From Marchantia polymorpha subsp. ruderalis (lineage: Eukaryota; Streptophyta; Marchantiopsida; Marchantiales; Marchantiaceae), in NCBI GenBank assembly GCA_037833965.1, contig AP031354.1, forward strand, positions 19,136,001-19,200,000: a DNA stretch of 64,000 nt. The letters run 5' to 3'. The notes beneath the pieces are model-generated. The model had not been told where the DNA came from. It saw only the letters and a program-made list of their open reading frames with translations, and did not search any database. Below are positions 12,809 to 23,988 of this stretch, piece by piece (the first letter of the stretch is position 1; the number at the start of each line of letters is the position of its first letter). The translations under genes and the position numbers were made by a program.

Positions 12809-14905
12809 TCAACGGGTCTTGGTACAGTATGTCAATGCTTTCCAACTCACAACTATTTCGTTTGCATCGTTGACACTTGTCTTGATTGGTGGTCAACCTA
12901 TAAACATCTTCGATACTCATTATAGATGTTGAATCACGATACATGCAGTAAGATACTCTTTCAACTGATGCCTTAATTACTGTACTTAAGGCAGCAAGCA
13001 AGGGAGGATGAACTCATTTCCAAATATTCCGTATGTTGATATGTATACTCCTTTTACAATTTTTCTTGTAAGATTATTTAGAGCGATTAACATCACGTCC
13101 ATAGAGACATTAAAATCAGTTTTGACTGCTGCAGGAGGGCTTTCTATGCCAGAAGAAATGGGATTTCACTTTGCTTAACACAATGTGTACTTGATATATA
13201 CAGCGTATATTTATTGCTTTCTGTAAAACGTACATACTTGTTAAAAGACATGCATGGCATGTGATAGTAATACAATGTAAGGGATTTTTGGCTTGATTGT
13301 TAGGTTATTATGGATGCAATGGTAGATGTTATCCAATGCTCTCCCGTATCCTTCACACTCATCACTTGATCGTTTGCCTATCCACTGTGCTAAATCAAAA
13401 GATTTCCTCGTTTGCTTCAGAGTAAGTGGCTTGAGAGGTTTTATTCGACCAGACACTCGTTTCCACTAAAATTCCACGACGAATATTCGAAAGGTTACTT
13501 GGTGAAGGACACCATCTTACGCACCATCTTACGCTTGATTAGCACTAGCTGAAGTGCTAATCAGCATTTCTTTATCATTCCTTGAGTTCGGTTGTGAAAT
13601 TGCTGTAGTTGATCGTCTTGGCCTGCACGCTTTTAATTCTCGGGTTGTTTCTAGCTTTTAACCGGTACACTCCCTCGCATTCGACTAGTACAAAGTTGAT
13701 ATTTTCCTTCGCTGACCTAGTTTTGAAATACCATTTTGAACGGATTGCAATGCATCCCCAATTGGCGTTTCATCCAACCAAACAAACAGGAGATGATTAC
13801 GTTCCGTTCAATACAGCGAAAGTCCCGAAATGACCAGGAAATTCAATGACATCAATAAGCTCTAACTTGTTTCCTAGTGAAGGGCAATTGCAAACTCAGT
13901 ACATCTAGATGAATCACCCTAATAGCGACTTTGAATTGATGTTCACTTACTCACTGTGGGCATATTCTGCTTCTGTCAACAAATTCTCATTAAAGCCAAC
14001 GCAATGAATGGAGGGGCATTTCTGACTTTTGTTACAAATATTGATCGAATGGAAGAATGTCCATGCGTAATAAGGTCTCACAATTGATCACCTGATGGGG
14101 TCATTTCCAACACGTCATTAGACGAGTATTCGCAGACTCCATCTGCCTGTGATACCAGGAACGTTCTCAACGTACTTCATACAACCTAAATTGCTGCTCT
14201 TCTGGGAAGTATTACATCAGGCTCCGACACTCTGGAGGTGGAGGAGCCTATAACAACATTCTTGGTTGGGTTATTGTTGCTCCTAAAGAATCTCATTTAT
14301 AAGAAGAAGGTCCACAATTCCAGATGTTTCATTGAGTACTTCATTTCGCCGGCCCTCTATCAGACCTTTGATACATTCTCGCTGTAGCTTACTATGGAAA
14401 ATCAGATACGGTCTACAGCTGGTTTCAGGCTACGACAGGTGAAAGAACATCCGTGATTGTACTGTTTGCCACACATCTCCAAGATCTACCCAAAATCTTT
14501 TTGTAACTCGTCTAATTCACCTCGGCATGTTTACACTACTGGAAAAAAGTCGAGTTCCACTGACTCAGCTCAACAAACTAGAAAAAATACAAAACTTCCA
14601 CTGCAAGAGAAGTAAGCGATCAGGAACATTGTTTTCTTCCTGGAAAAAATACTGTTTTAACAACTTACCTCGTTAAGATCAATAGCCATACATTTCGTAC
14701 TGTTACAACCAGGTATGAATCTGTATCAAATCGATCATCCCAAACCACTGCATAACAGGTGACTAAATTATCGGAAAGTAGTGAGCCAAACATATTTGGC
14801 AGGTGCTCGCAGCTCTTCTGATCAAAATTGGGAATGTACAGCTATACACTAGGATCTCTTCTTCAAAAAGGATTGAACGATTTCAAGTGGGAGACAGATG
14901 CTTAC
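12809..14905. other. Intergenic, no gene recognised; 3' flank of the eIF2B gamma gene
   Basis: Only short frames without domains. The last few hundred bases before 14906 should hold the 3' untranslated region of the minus-strand gene; its end was not located. Confidence 0.5.
13536..13563. repeat. Perfect foldback, 11-bp arms
   Basis: TGATTAGCACT at 13536-13546 and AGTGCTAATCA at 13553-13563 flank a 6-nt loop. Confidence 0.85.
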
Positions 14906-16737
14906 TCAGGCTTTTTCCTTCTTTACCAGGGCTTCCTCACGATACTCCTGGTTCGCCTCTACTTGGTAACTTGCTTCAACTTGGCAGTCCTTCAGAGACG
15001 ACCGTTCTTGCAATAAGGCATTGCTGCAAACTACAGAGCTTTGAATGGAACAGAAATCCTGAATGGTCACATAATCCATTATCACCGAGTTCACAATCGT
15101 GACATTGGAGCCTATTCTACAGTGCCTTCCAACGACTGAACGTTTGATCCTACATTTGTCCCCCATCTCTGAGCCCTCTCCAACCAAACAATAAGGTCCG
15201 ACAGTGGTCTTAGAACCAGTCGCAGCTGTTTCGTGAACCACGTTGTTGTGGGTAGATACTTTATAGCCTGTCAGATGAATAACTTCATCGGCAACAGCTC
15301 GATTCACCTCTCCATAAGCTTGCAAAGAATTCACTCGTGCGCAAAACTTGCCAGGGCTTGCCACATATGCACAGCATTTCAAAGGGGAAGGCTTGATCGA
15401 GCACACACGCTGCAACAGAGTAGAAACTTCATCCGTCAAGGAACTGACCGCAGCGACCCCGTTCTCCAATGACCCTCCTCGGGGCTGGTCAGAACCCTCT
15501 TCTGAAACAGATGCTGTGACTGGACTAGAACCGAGGCGGAGTTGAGATCGAATTAAAAAAGGAACCAAATCGCGCTTTATACATTTGATTCCAGGTCTGG
15601 AATCTAAGACCTCTTGGACAACAACTCTCTTGAAGGCGTAAAGATGTGCATCCACTAAATCGGTCCGGATCTCCATGTTCCCAGCTACACGGAGTAGCGA
15701 TCGCCTCATCCTCAGCTCCTTCTCAACTTGTCCACTAGATGCAAGGAACAAAAGGTGCTGATGCGTAGAATCCAGACCAATCACATCAGAAACTGGCAGC
15801 TTCGTTTTATCCTTGCTGGAACCCCCAGTGCTGCCTTCGGAAGAGTTCAGTTTAGGACGCCCGCACAAGAGAGCCGTAACAACAGCATCCTGCCGCCGAT
15901 GTGCTGCTGCGACTGCCCCGAGTGGCACATCACTGACAAGATCCCCACTAACAACAAGAAAATCATCTGCAGTTAGCCGATGAGATATTTTCCTGAGCGC
16001 ATCGGCAGTTTCGTGGTCCTCGGGAACTGAAACTACCTCTACGTTTAAGCGATCATCAAAAGCATTTGAAATCCAGTTCTCGACCTGAAAGCGAACCAAG
16101 GCAGAGTCAGCTCTGGTGCTTTTTCACAGTAAGTAAAACATTGCGAGCGTTCAGCTCAAAATTCTTCTTCATCCAAGCAAAATTCCACGACGTTTGGTAG
16201 ATGTATTGAAGACATTGTATTGGGCCTTGTCGTTTCTTCCAAGGCACCCTCTCTCTTCGCATGATACTCGATTGAGCAATCCCTAAATTATTGATTAAGA
16301 AATCAAGATTCTTCAGAACACAATATCAGCTGATGCTCGCCTACCTGAAGTAGAGGATATAACACAACACGCACAACGAGTGCTCAAAGAAAAACTGAAA
16401 TCTTCAACCGGCCGTGAACAGCATGGCAACTTAGCGATTTCATTCGATATAACAATTAGAATTTCATTCCCTAACCGTCAGCTCTATTTACCCAGAAAGA
16501 CATTACGGCTCACAGTAGAGATTCCCAAACCTGAGTTGCAGCTTCATCGCCAGCCACCACGACGATAAGATCCTTGATGTTACTCGCCTCCAAGAGCTCC
16601 AACACATAACTAATCAGCGGGCGATTTCCCACCGGCAACAGCGCCTTTGGCAGATCTTTGCTCACCAAAGGGATAAGCTTCTTCGAAAGCCCTCCGCCCC
16701 CGGCAAGCACGACGACTTGAAAATTCATCGCGCCCAT
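14906..16737 (-). CDS. EIF2B3: eIF2B gamma subunit (two exons)
   Basis: Translation initiation factor eIF2B subunit gamma, part of the cytosolic complex that exchanges GDP for GTP on eIF2. Exon 1 is 16531-16737 and exon 2 is 14906-16084. The 446-bp intron has donor CAG|GTTTGG and acceptor TTTCAG|GTC and is in phase 0. The product is 461 aa, close to the roughly 450 aa usual for the family. The N-terminal nucleotidyltransferase-like domain opens with VVVLAGGGG at residues 8-16, followed by KDLPKALLPVGNRPL, the classic pyrophosphorylase-type signature. The C-terminus (about 363-445) is a left-handed beta-helix of hexapeptide repeats, for example VGPYCLVGEGSEMG and VGRHCRIGSNVTI, as expected for gamma and epsilon subunits. 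There is no W2/HEAT tail, which argues against epsilon. The first ATG (16737) is chosen; a second Met lies three codons downstream. A simple bacterial or plant sugar-nucleotide pyrophosphorylase is less likely because of the overall length and order. Confidence 0.93.
16085..16530 (-). other. Intron 1 of the eIF2B gamma gene
   Basis: A 446-bp GT-AG intron read on the minus strand. Both neighbouring exons are in phase 0, so removing it joins the nucleotidyltransferase N-terminus directly to VENWISNAF. I see no second gene inside it. Confidence 0.85.
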
Positions 16738-17796
16738 CCTTAGCTCCCCTGTGCTCCGCCCAAGTCCAGGTATCTAATGTACATTCACGCAGTCAGCACT
16801 GAATCTGTGGAGCAGATTCACGTGTGTTCTGATCTGTTCGCCCTCGGTCGCCCGTGTCCACTTCGAATTCCAGAAAAAATCCCTCCGTAAACCGTACACT
16901 AACCAACTAATCCCTCGGGACGAGTAATACCCTCGGCAATCCCCCGAGCGCAAAGTTTATCTTTTAGCTCACATAAACAGCGCGAAGCCACTATATGTCC
17001 CTCGGCTGCAAACGTCGCAGATGTCCCGTTTTCTTCCAGAAGCCACTGGAACAAGTGTGTCGAAAATGAAAACGATGTGCGTTCAAAAAGCACCTCCCTC
17101 CCTTTTCCACAAGAGATACGCGATGCCTATTCCTTCACTTGAAGTCAATTTGCGAAAAGAAATTGCTCTTCTATTTCCACACACCCGAAACTCTCCCCGA
17201 TAGGGTAACAGAAACGGAGAGCTACGGTGCGCGAGAGAGGACCTCACTCACTCATCCAAATGTTTATTTCAGACTAAATAACCCTATCTCAGATACAACA
17301 CCAACAACATTCGCATATCTCTAAAACACAAATTCCAGATTACCCTAGGCCGCGGTGGCAAACAACGATTAACACTGTGAGGACATAAGCCCCCCTCCTC
17401 GCGTCCGCGAACGAAATAAGATGACAGATATAGCGGAACTACGGTGCTTCACTGGTCGGCGCGTTTATCCCGAACAAAAAAGTACCTACTTCGCTCTCCG
17501 CCCAGGTCCCCTCCCTTTCACATATCTTTTGACCAGGCAAAAATTCAAGATAACCCTAGGCGCAGATCCCAAACAAAGCACCCATACCAACAACAAGCTG
17601 CGAGTGATAGAATACGCCGCAGCTTCCTCCCTCACTCCCTGATTCCTCACTTCCTTGCCTTTACCCAGTCTCCAAGTGCGGACGCCAAAGCCAAAGAATG
17701 AAGCTACACTTCCCCTCAATTGAATTGCAGCAATTGCGCCCTTGCAATCTTATATTAAAGATTGCATTCACTCACTTTACGTGGTGGCTATTCAGG
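16738..17796. other. 5' flank of the eIF2B gamma gene, no further gene recognised
   Basis: Two related stretches, AGATTACCCTAGGCCGC near 17338 and AAGATAACCCTAGGCGC near 17547, suggest an old local duplication. The near part should contain the promoter and leader. A 9-bp foldback (TGCAATCTT / AAGATTGCA) lies at about 17744-17767. Confidence 0.4.
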
Positions 17797-17804
17797 AGCA
17801 TAAG
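17797..17804. repeat. Candidate target-site duplication, left (AGCATAAG)
   Basis: The 8-mer AGCATAAG is repeated exactly at 20026-20033, immediately outside the two clusters of GACTAGTCGAC motifs. Eight base pairs is the usual duplication size for hAT elements. The ends just inside the two copies do not form a clean terminal inverted repeat, so the boundary is a candidate only. Confidence 0.5.
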
Positions 17805-17808
17805 TTCC

Positions 17809-17860
17809 GACTAGTCGACTAGCCCTCGGCCCTGGTCGACTAGTCGACGACTTAGTCGGT
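17809..17860. repeat. Left subterminal GACTAGTCGAC motif cluster
   Basis: Overlapping copies of the palindromic unit GACTAGTCGAC occur twice within about 40 bp, followed by CGACTTAGTCGG. The same unit recurs at the right end of the element. The likely role, by analogy with hAT elements, is transposase binding; this is inference. Confidence 0.7.
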
Positions 17861-17930
17861 TACTACAAGTGCGCCATGGACTCCTGGGAAGGTCTAGAAG
17901 ATTAGAAGTTTCTCCAATCTGTCATATGTC

Positions 17931-19879
17931 ATGTCCGAGTCTTACTCCAGTCGTAGCGACACGGAAGATGAAATCATCGAAATCGGCGATGAATCCCACG
18001 ATGAGCCTACCTCTGAACGATTCTTCAGGCCGTCCGGCCGCGCATCCGGATCTACGTCTGCAACAGGGAGGCACTATAAGAAGCAAAAGAAAACCTCCTG
18101 AGTGTTCGATCACTTCTATGAAGACGATGACATCACTGGGCGCGTAACGTGTGCAGTCGAAGGCTGTGGGCGGTCGTTCTCGAAGGGAACATCGACGACT
18201 ACGCTCGCTTCGCACCTAACGAGCAAGCATAGGTTGACGAAAGGAGGTGTTGTTCCAGGGCAAGTGGATCAGCTCACATTCAGTAAGAATGGCGGGCGTC
18301 TCATTGCGCACAACCGGCTCGACGACGACAAACGGGCATGGCTGTTCTCGAAGCTGGTCAATTGGATCGTGGACAACAAGCAGCCAATCGCAGTCGTCGA
18401 GAACAACTTTTTCAAAGAATTCATGCATGAGTTGAACCCTTTGTTTAATGTATCGAGCCGTAGGACTATCGGGCGAGGCGTGGACGATGCATACGAAGAA
18501 GCGAAAGCGAAGATTGCGTTGGTGTCGGAGTCAATTCCAGAAGATGTCGCACTCACTTGCGATGGTTGGTCTTCTCGAATCATGAGAGGCTACTTTGTTG
18601 TGACGCTGCACTAGGTCGACGAAAACTGGAATTTACGTTCTACTGTCATCGAGTTCATTTACTTTCCACCACCGCATAATCAATGGACAACGTCGGAGCT
18701 GTTGCTTTCTATCCTGAAAGATCAAAACCTCGCTACTCGCTTCAGAGCCGTCACAACAGATAGTGGTGGCGAGATGCCGCCGGCGATGCGCCATGTTGCT
18801 GCGAAGTTGAATGAAGAGTTTGATGCCAAGCTAGAGTCGGATTGGCACATTCGATGTGTTTGTCACATCATCAACAGAGCTGTAAAGGATTATGAAACAA
18901 TCGTGAAGCCTGTTGTTGAGAAGATTCAATCTCTTTTGAAGATGATTCGCGTCTCGGCGGTTTTGTGTGTGGCGTTCCGAGAGATCCAGGTGCTGCTGGG
19001 CAGGCGGAACATTGTCGATGTACCGGGCCTTGACGTTGAGACCTGGTGGAACTCTATGTTTGAAATGGTTGATAACTGCTTTCTTGTCAAAGATGTCTTT
19101 GAGTCAATGTGCAACAAAGAAGAGTTTACTTCAGCGTTGGGCGATTTGCAGTTGAGTCAAACGGATTGGCGAGAAATCAAAGCAGTCGTGGACTTCCTTC
19201 GTCCGGCCAGCGCATTGACAACTACTGCCAGCGGTAGTAGCTATGTCACCTTGTCTATTCAGCCTCTTATTTACGAGTCTCTCAAGACGCATTGCCTATC
19301 GACGATATCCGGCACACTGGAATCTGGATTCACTGTACCAGCTGCGAAGCGATGCTTTCAAAGCTGGAAAAGTACAAGGAGAACATGAACAGCCCTATGT
19401 GCTTGCTCGCTTCAGGTCTCGATCCATCTGTGTCTGTTCCCGATGAAGACATTCAGGAGCTCAAGTTCCGTAATTGCCAAATTCTTATCGTCAGGTATGG
19501 ATATCAGCAGCAGCAAAATGTTGAGATTCCTCAGCGATTGGGTCTTCTTGCCGCTGCCAAGTTGGCGCGTGCAAGATCTTGTGCTGAACGTGGTCAGATC
19601 GACGAGGTGCATGACTTCTTTGAGTTGACGAAGAGAACTGATACTTCTTGTGATAATGTACTAGAATGGTGGTCCGCTTCCAGCAAACGCTTCCCTTTGT
19701 TATCGCGACTTGCTCGTGATACATTTATGGTGATGGGCTCCTCAGTCCCTTTAGAGTCCGCCTTCTCTGACAGCGGCTCGTTCGTCACTCCTCGGCGCTC
19801 AAGTCTGTCCGATGAGAATATTTCCAAGATGATGAAGCTTTGATCGTGGAATCGACTTTTGAAAGTTTTGAATAAATGA
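17931..19879 (+). pseudogene. hAT transposase (BED zinc finger plus RNase H-like fold), broken
   Basis: The ATG at 17931 opens an acidic N-terminus. A C2H2-type BED finger follows, with Cys pair CAVEGC and His pair HLTSKH (18150-18231). The central catalytic region includes HIRCVCHIINRAVKDY at about 18845-18895. The C-terminal hAT dimerisation segment includes FPLLSRLARDTFMVMGSSVPLESAFS at about 19690-19770, a strong family signature. The frame is interrupted by TGA at 18099-18101, TAG at 18612-18614 and TGA at 19841-19843, and by one frameshift near 19345. The sequence resumes in the same frame after each stop. Each stop can be explained by one transition from a Trp or Arg codon at a plausible position (TGG or CGA). 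The copy is old enough to be inactive but young enough to align over its whole length. Confidence 0.88.
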
Positions 19880-19932
19880 GTATGACAGCAATTTTGAGTT
19901 TTGAGACTCCCAAATTTAGTCAGAAAATAGTC

Positions 19933-20008
19933 CACTAGTCGACGCCTAGTCGACTAAAAACCCGACTAGTCGACTAGGCGTCTGGAGCAAGTCGACTAGT
20001 CGTTAGTC
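19933..20008. repeat. Right subterminal GACTAGTCGAC motif cluster
   Basis: Several copies of CTAGTCGAC and GTCGACTAG in both orientations lie between the transposase stop and the right end. They mirror the cluster at 17809-17860. Confidence 0.7.
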
Positions 20009-20025
20009 GAGTCGTACCCAGATCT

Positions 20026-20033
20026 AGCATAAG
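20026..20033. repeat. Candidate target-site duplication, right (AGCATAAG)
   Basis: Exact repeat of the 8-mer at 17797-17804 on the other side of the hAT element. Confidence 0.5.
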
Positions 20034-23000
20034 GTATGTGGGTTAGCAGCAAGCCAGTTAGTAGAGCGTCTATGGAAACAAGTCACCTCCTTAAGTTTGC
20101 AGGCTTCGGTGGGCTAAAGCCAGTTAGTAGAGCGACTATGGAAACACGTCACCTCCTTTAGGTTTGGAGGCTTCGGTGGGCTAAGGCCACAGTCCGACTA
20201 ACCAAAGCGCAGGATGCGGTGGTATCATCACGTTTGTCCATCCTCGTTGGCAAAGCAAAATTGGTGCCTCATGCTCACTTCTGCTTGCCACTCGTGCTCA
20301 TTGGTTTATTTTGCATGGATTTCCGAGGAAACTTGTTGGCTTTGTGAACATTTACACATCCAATGATTTCCTTAAATGCCGTCTTTTTTAGGAATCATTG
20401 GCACGAGATCTACCTCATAAGTGCCGATGGATTTTGATGGGGATTTTGATGTTCAACATGGTTGAACATCGAGCCAACAACACCAGACAATGTGGCTCTA
20501 TGATACCAAGTCGACAATGGTTGTTATTTGACGCAATGAAATAAACCTTACATATTGGAGATAATCCCAAATCTGCATACAACCTTAGGTTTTTTGGAAC
20601 AATAATAGGCCTATAGCAGCATGTTTATTAGCTAGATTGGATCATTTTTATCTCATTCAATCCAACCCTGGTTATTTCGATAGAATTTTGCTACATTGCA
20701 GTATCCGTGGTAATTCGACGAGATCAGACAATCATTCAGTCACTACATCACTCCGGCTCGCCGTACCATCGAATCAAAAATAACATTGAAATATGAACAA
20801 CTTGTGGTTTGATGAGGCCACACCAACAATCACTAGACTATGGAATTTCCATCAAGTTGATTTGTTCTTTCAAAAAGTTGGTTTTATAGGTATCTTTGCA
20901 AATCCAAATCTCAGTATCTTTGTGCTGATGAGGAGTATTTAATTGCCATTGTTGAGACAAACATCCAGAAAGCACAAGAAGATCCAAGTAATGAGGAGGT
21001 GAAAGTCGAATGTGTATGGAAGAATATTAAGATCGCAAGATTGAGTATACTATCTAGAATCCGTTGGAAACTTAAATCCAAACTGGATACTCTTGCTCTG
21101 ATCCCGACTTCATTCTCCTATCATTTTTCTTTTGCCATGCTCCAACAACTTGATAAGCCACCAGACGCAGCAAAAATTCTTTCAGCCCTCAAACAGATGA
21201 CAAATGGCAAAAGTATAGGCCCAGACGAGATGGTAACCGAATTTTATATCAAATTTTGGGATTTGATTCGTTTTGACTTCACAAACATGCTTCGTTAAGC
21301 CATATCAATAAGATATTTACCGAATAGGATGAATCACGGGCTACTCATCTTGCTTCCGAAGGATGATGATTGAAAACTTTGCAAAATTATTGTACGATCA
21401 CTTTACTTCACACTTCATATAAAATCTTTGCAAAACATTTGTAGATTTGGTTGCAGATTCTTCTCCTGACATTATTCATCCTGGACAATTAGCTTTTCTA
21501 CAGGCAAGACACATTTTGGATTGTATCATGATCCAAAACGAGATATTTTTTTGGGCCGTGAAAGCAATCAGCCCTTGCTTATGCTCAAAGTAGACGTTTG
21601 CAAGGCTTACGACATTATCTGTTGGCACTTCCTTTTTTGGGTGCTGGCAAAAATGATACTTCCTTCCACTTTTATTGCCATGGTTCAGATGTTGCTCTGA
21701 GAGTCGTCTTCGCAATTTCACTCAACAGTCTCAAAATCGGCAACTTTTCAATGCGTCTTAGGGTGTGTCAAGATTGACCATTAGCTCCACATGTATTTCT
21801 CCTGGTGGCAGAAGCTATTCAGATAACCTCTCAACATGAAATGAAGATTGGACTACTACAAGGCACTAATCTACCTGACAATTCCTCACAACAACTTTTG
21901 ATTTAGTTTACTGAGGATGCAACCTTTTTGTTATTTAATGCAGAGTGTTTTATCACTTCAGTTCTCACTCTCCTCACCAAGTTTGGTCTTGCAAACAGAT
22001 TGATCATCAATAGGAAAAATGGTAACATATTCTAGTTTAACACAAGTATTCTTCCCACTTGATTATCCTCTTTTGGATGCATGGTTGCCCCTCCATGGAG
22101 TCTATTGAAATTGCTCAATACACCATTTGGTGTCTCCTTGAGCACGGCAAATGTGTACACATTTCTTGACGAGAAGATGAAAGTCAAACTTCAGTTTGAT
22201 CTTCGTTCCACTTCTCACTAGCAATCCGTTCCGTGGTGGTCATCTCTGTATTTCTTTCGACGTTCTGGTACTTTCTTAGCATTTGGAGCAGATCAACAAC
22301 AATTATAAGCAACATTTGTGCATCACTTTGAAACTACTTGTGGGTTGATACGAAAAAAAATGCAAGGATTCATGTTCGTTGGGATGATTGTTGTGCGGCC
22401 AAACGCATCGGAGGATTGAGTTTCATCGATACAGAGGAGTCAATAACAACATTGATTAGAAAATGAGTGATCAAGGCTCTTTATTTTCCGAAACGCCTTC
22501 ACTTCACATCTTTATGCATCATCGTTTGACCAGTATCATGCTTGCAAGACGAAACTCTTGTCCACGTAGTTTGCATTTGGATCTTCTTGGCTAAATTTTC
22601 AACATCCCAATGCTCTCCTTTGTGAAATCAACTTATACAAGCCTCACGTTTACTTAGCCCATTGGTGGACGTTAAACTTTTGAGTACATTTGAGGAAATT
22701 CAGAACACGCAGATTTGGTGGAACACGCATTTCTTTGGCACTAATTTTGGTTTTATGCTACTTCAAGCTCAACTATTGATAGGTAAAGGATTACGGTGTC
22801 CCCGGGATCTTTGATCTTTAGATATCATGCAATTATTTCTTGGCAATAGTTACAACTACGATACGGAATTCAAGAATCAAAAAGACGTCCGATAAACTTG
22901 TTTCAGTCCAAGATCCCGAGGAGTGAAAGATTATTGACCACCGCACACAAGTCCAAGGAAAATGGACAGGGATCTATGCTAACGAGGTTGTGGGTGATAC

Positions 23001-23980
23001 TTTGATCTTGTTTCAGACTTCTTTAGAGTTATGACCCCCATTGTCTCAGAAACACAGAAGTATCTTCATCTCAAAAGCTCACACTATCTTCATGATGGAT
23101 ACTCAGTCTCGGTCTCTGATATCTCTCCTACTACCTTCACAGGATCCTAGTTTGTACCGTGATTGACTTGCTCGCACTCGTATCATTGCAATGGATCCGT
23201 TGGCCTCTGAACAAGGTAAATACATGATAAATTATTTGACAACAACTACTTGTCTTGCTTCTTACCTTGTTCGTTGGACTTGGAAAACTGATGTGTCACT
23301 TTACGCCTATACAGCTGGTAGTGGCCACCAGTATGGTCATCCGTGACAAACACTTGGCTTGCCTATTAGTATGAAGTGAAGAAGCCTAATGCTCATGAAC
23401 TTCATACCCAATTGGACTGAAGTGTGGATCCCTGATCGCCCCCACAAGGAATCGTCTTTCTTGTGAAGTTTATACCATCGTGGGATTGCCGTCAACCAAT
23501 GGCGACAGGTGGCTCATTCAACGATATCTGCAAACTGTAGCTGCTACAACCAAGGTGTTCTTGTATCCTTGATCTATTATTTCTTTGACCCGCTGCCCGG
23601 GACCCGTGGGCTTTTGCTACCACAATTTTATATAGTCTTCTTGATATATCCGTGTACATAATGCCTTGGACTCCCTTTGACATGGCATAAATGACTTCTT
23701 GGGGTAGAGTTGCCTAACAAGGTATCAATACTTGGTTGCTCATGAGAGGCTCCATCATGTGGATTATTTGGTTGAGACAGACCACATGCATCTTCAAGAA
23801 CATCCAAGGGATCATTTTCCACATTGCGCAACTGGAACGTGAGATGCGACGGTGTACCTGGCTAGAATGATATGGTTGCGTGTTCAATTGCTGGAGAAAC
23901 AACATTGGTTGCGGCACTAAGAGCCGCAACCGATGTGCGGGCAAAATGTTCAAACTCTCTGCACGGTTCAAGGTGATAAG
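20034..23980 (+). pseudogene. Degenerate L1-type LINE (non-LTR retrotransposon) ORF2
   Basis: Translated pieces in changing frames follow the order of a plant L1 ORF2. An endonuclease/exonuclease/phosphatase part starts near 20213 (IITFVHPRWQSKIGAS, then VNIYTSNDF). A reverse transcriptase follows, with ALKQMTNGKSIGPDEM near 21190, motif A LKVDVCKAYD near 21585 and a degenerate motif C FTEDA near 21913. A zf-RVT-like tail lies near 23470-23640 (LYHRGIAVNQWRQ, CSCCNQGVL). Stops and frameshifts are dense, and the canonical FADD of the polymerase reads FTED, so no activity is expected. The 5' part near 20051-20182 holds two tandem copies of a 66-bp unit. The hAT element abuts its left side and a second hAT-like element abuts its right side. 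I saw no poly(A) tail or LINE target duplication. Confidence 0.8.
20051..20182 (+). repeat. Two tandem copies of a 66-bp unit
   Basis: The unit starting AAGCCAGTTAGTAGAGCG at 20051 recurs at 20117 with a few differences. Both copies end in the GGCTTCGGTGGGCTAA stretch. They sit at the 5' side of the LINE remnant. Confidence 0.8.
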
Positions 23981-23988
23981 GTTAGAAG
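23981..23988. repeat. Target-site duplication, left (GTTAGAAG)
   Basis: The exact 8-bp match to 26451-26458 lies directly outside the inverted ends of the element at 23989-26450. Confidence 0.8.

Larger units (their letters stand above)
17805..20025 (+). mobile_element. Decayed autonomous hAT-superfamily DNA transposon
   Basis: A 2.2-kb element whose interior encodes a BED-finger hAT transposase (17931-19879). Its flanks carry clusters of the palindromic motif GACTAGTCGAC: left at about 17809-17850, right at about 19933-20003, in both orientations. Subterminal motif clusters of this kind are a known feature of hAT elements and are thought to bind the transposase BED finger. The boundaries come from a matching 8-mer AGCATAAG outside each cluster. 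The coding part carries nonsense changes and a frameshift, so the copy cannot make its own full transposase. Confidence 0.8.
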
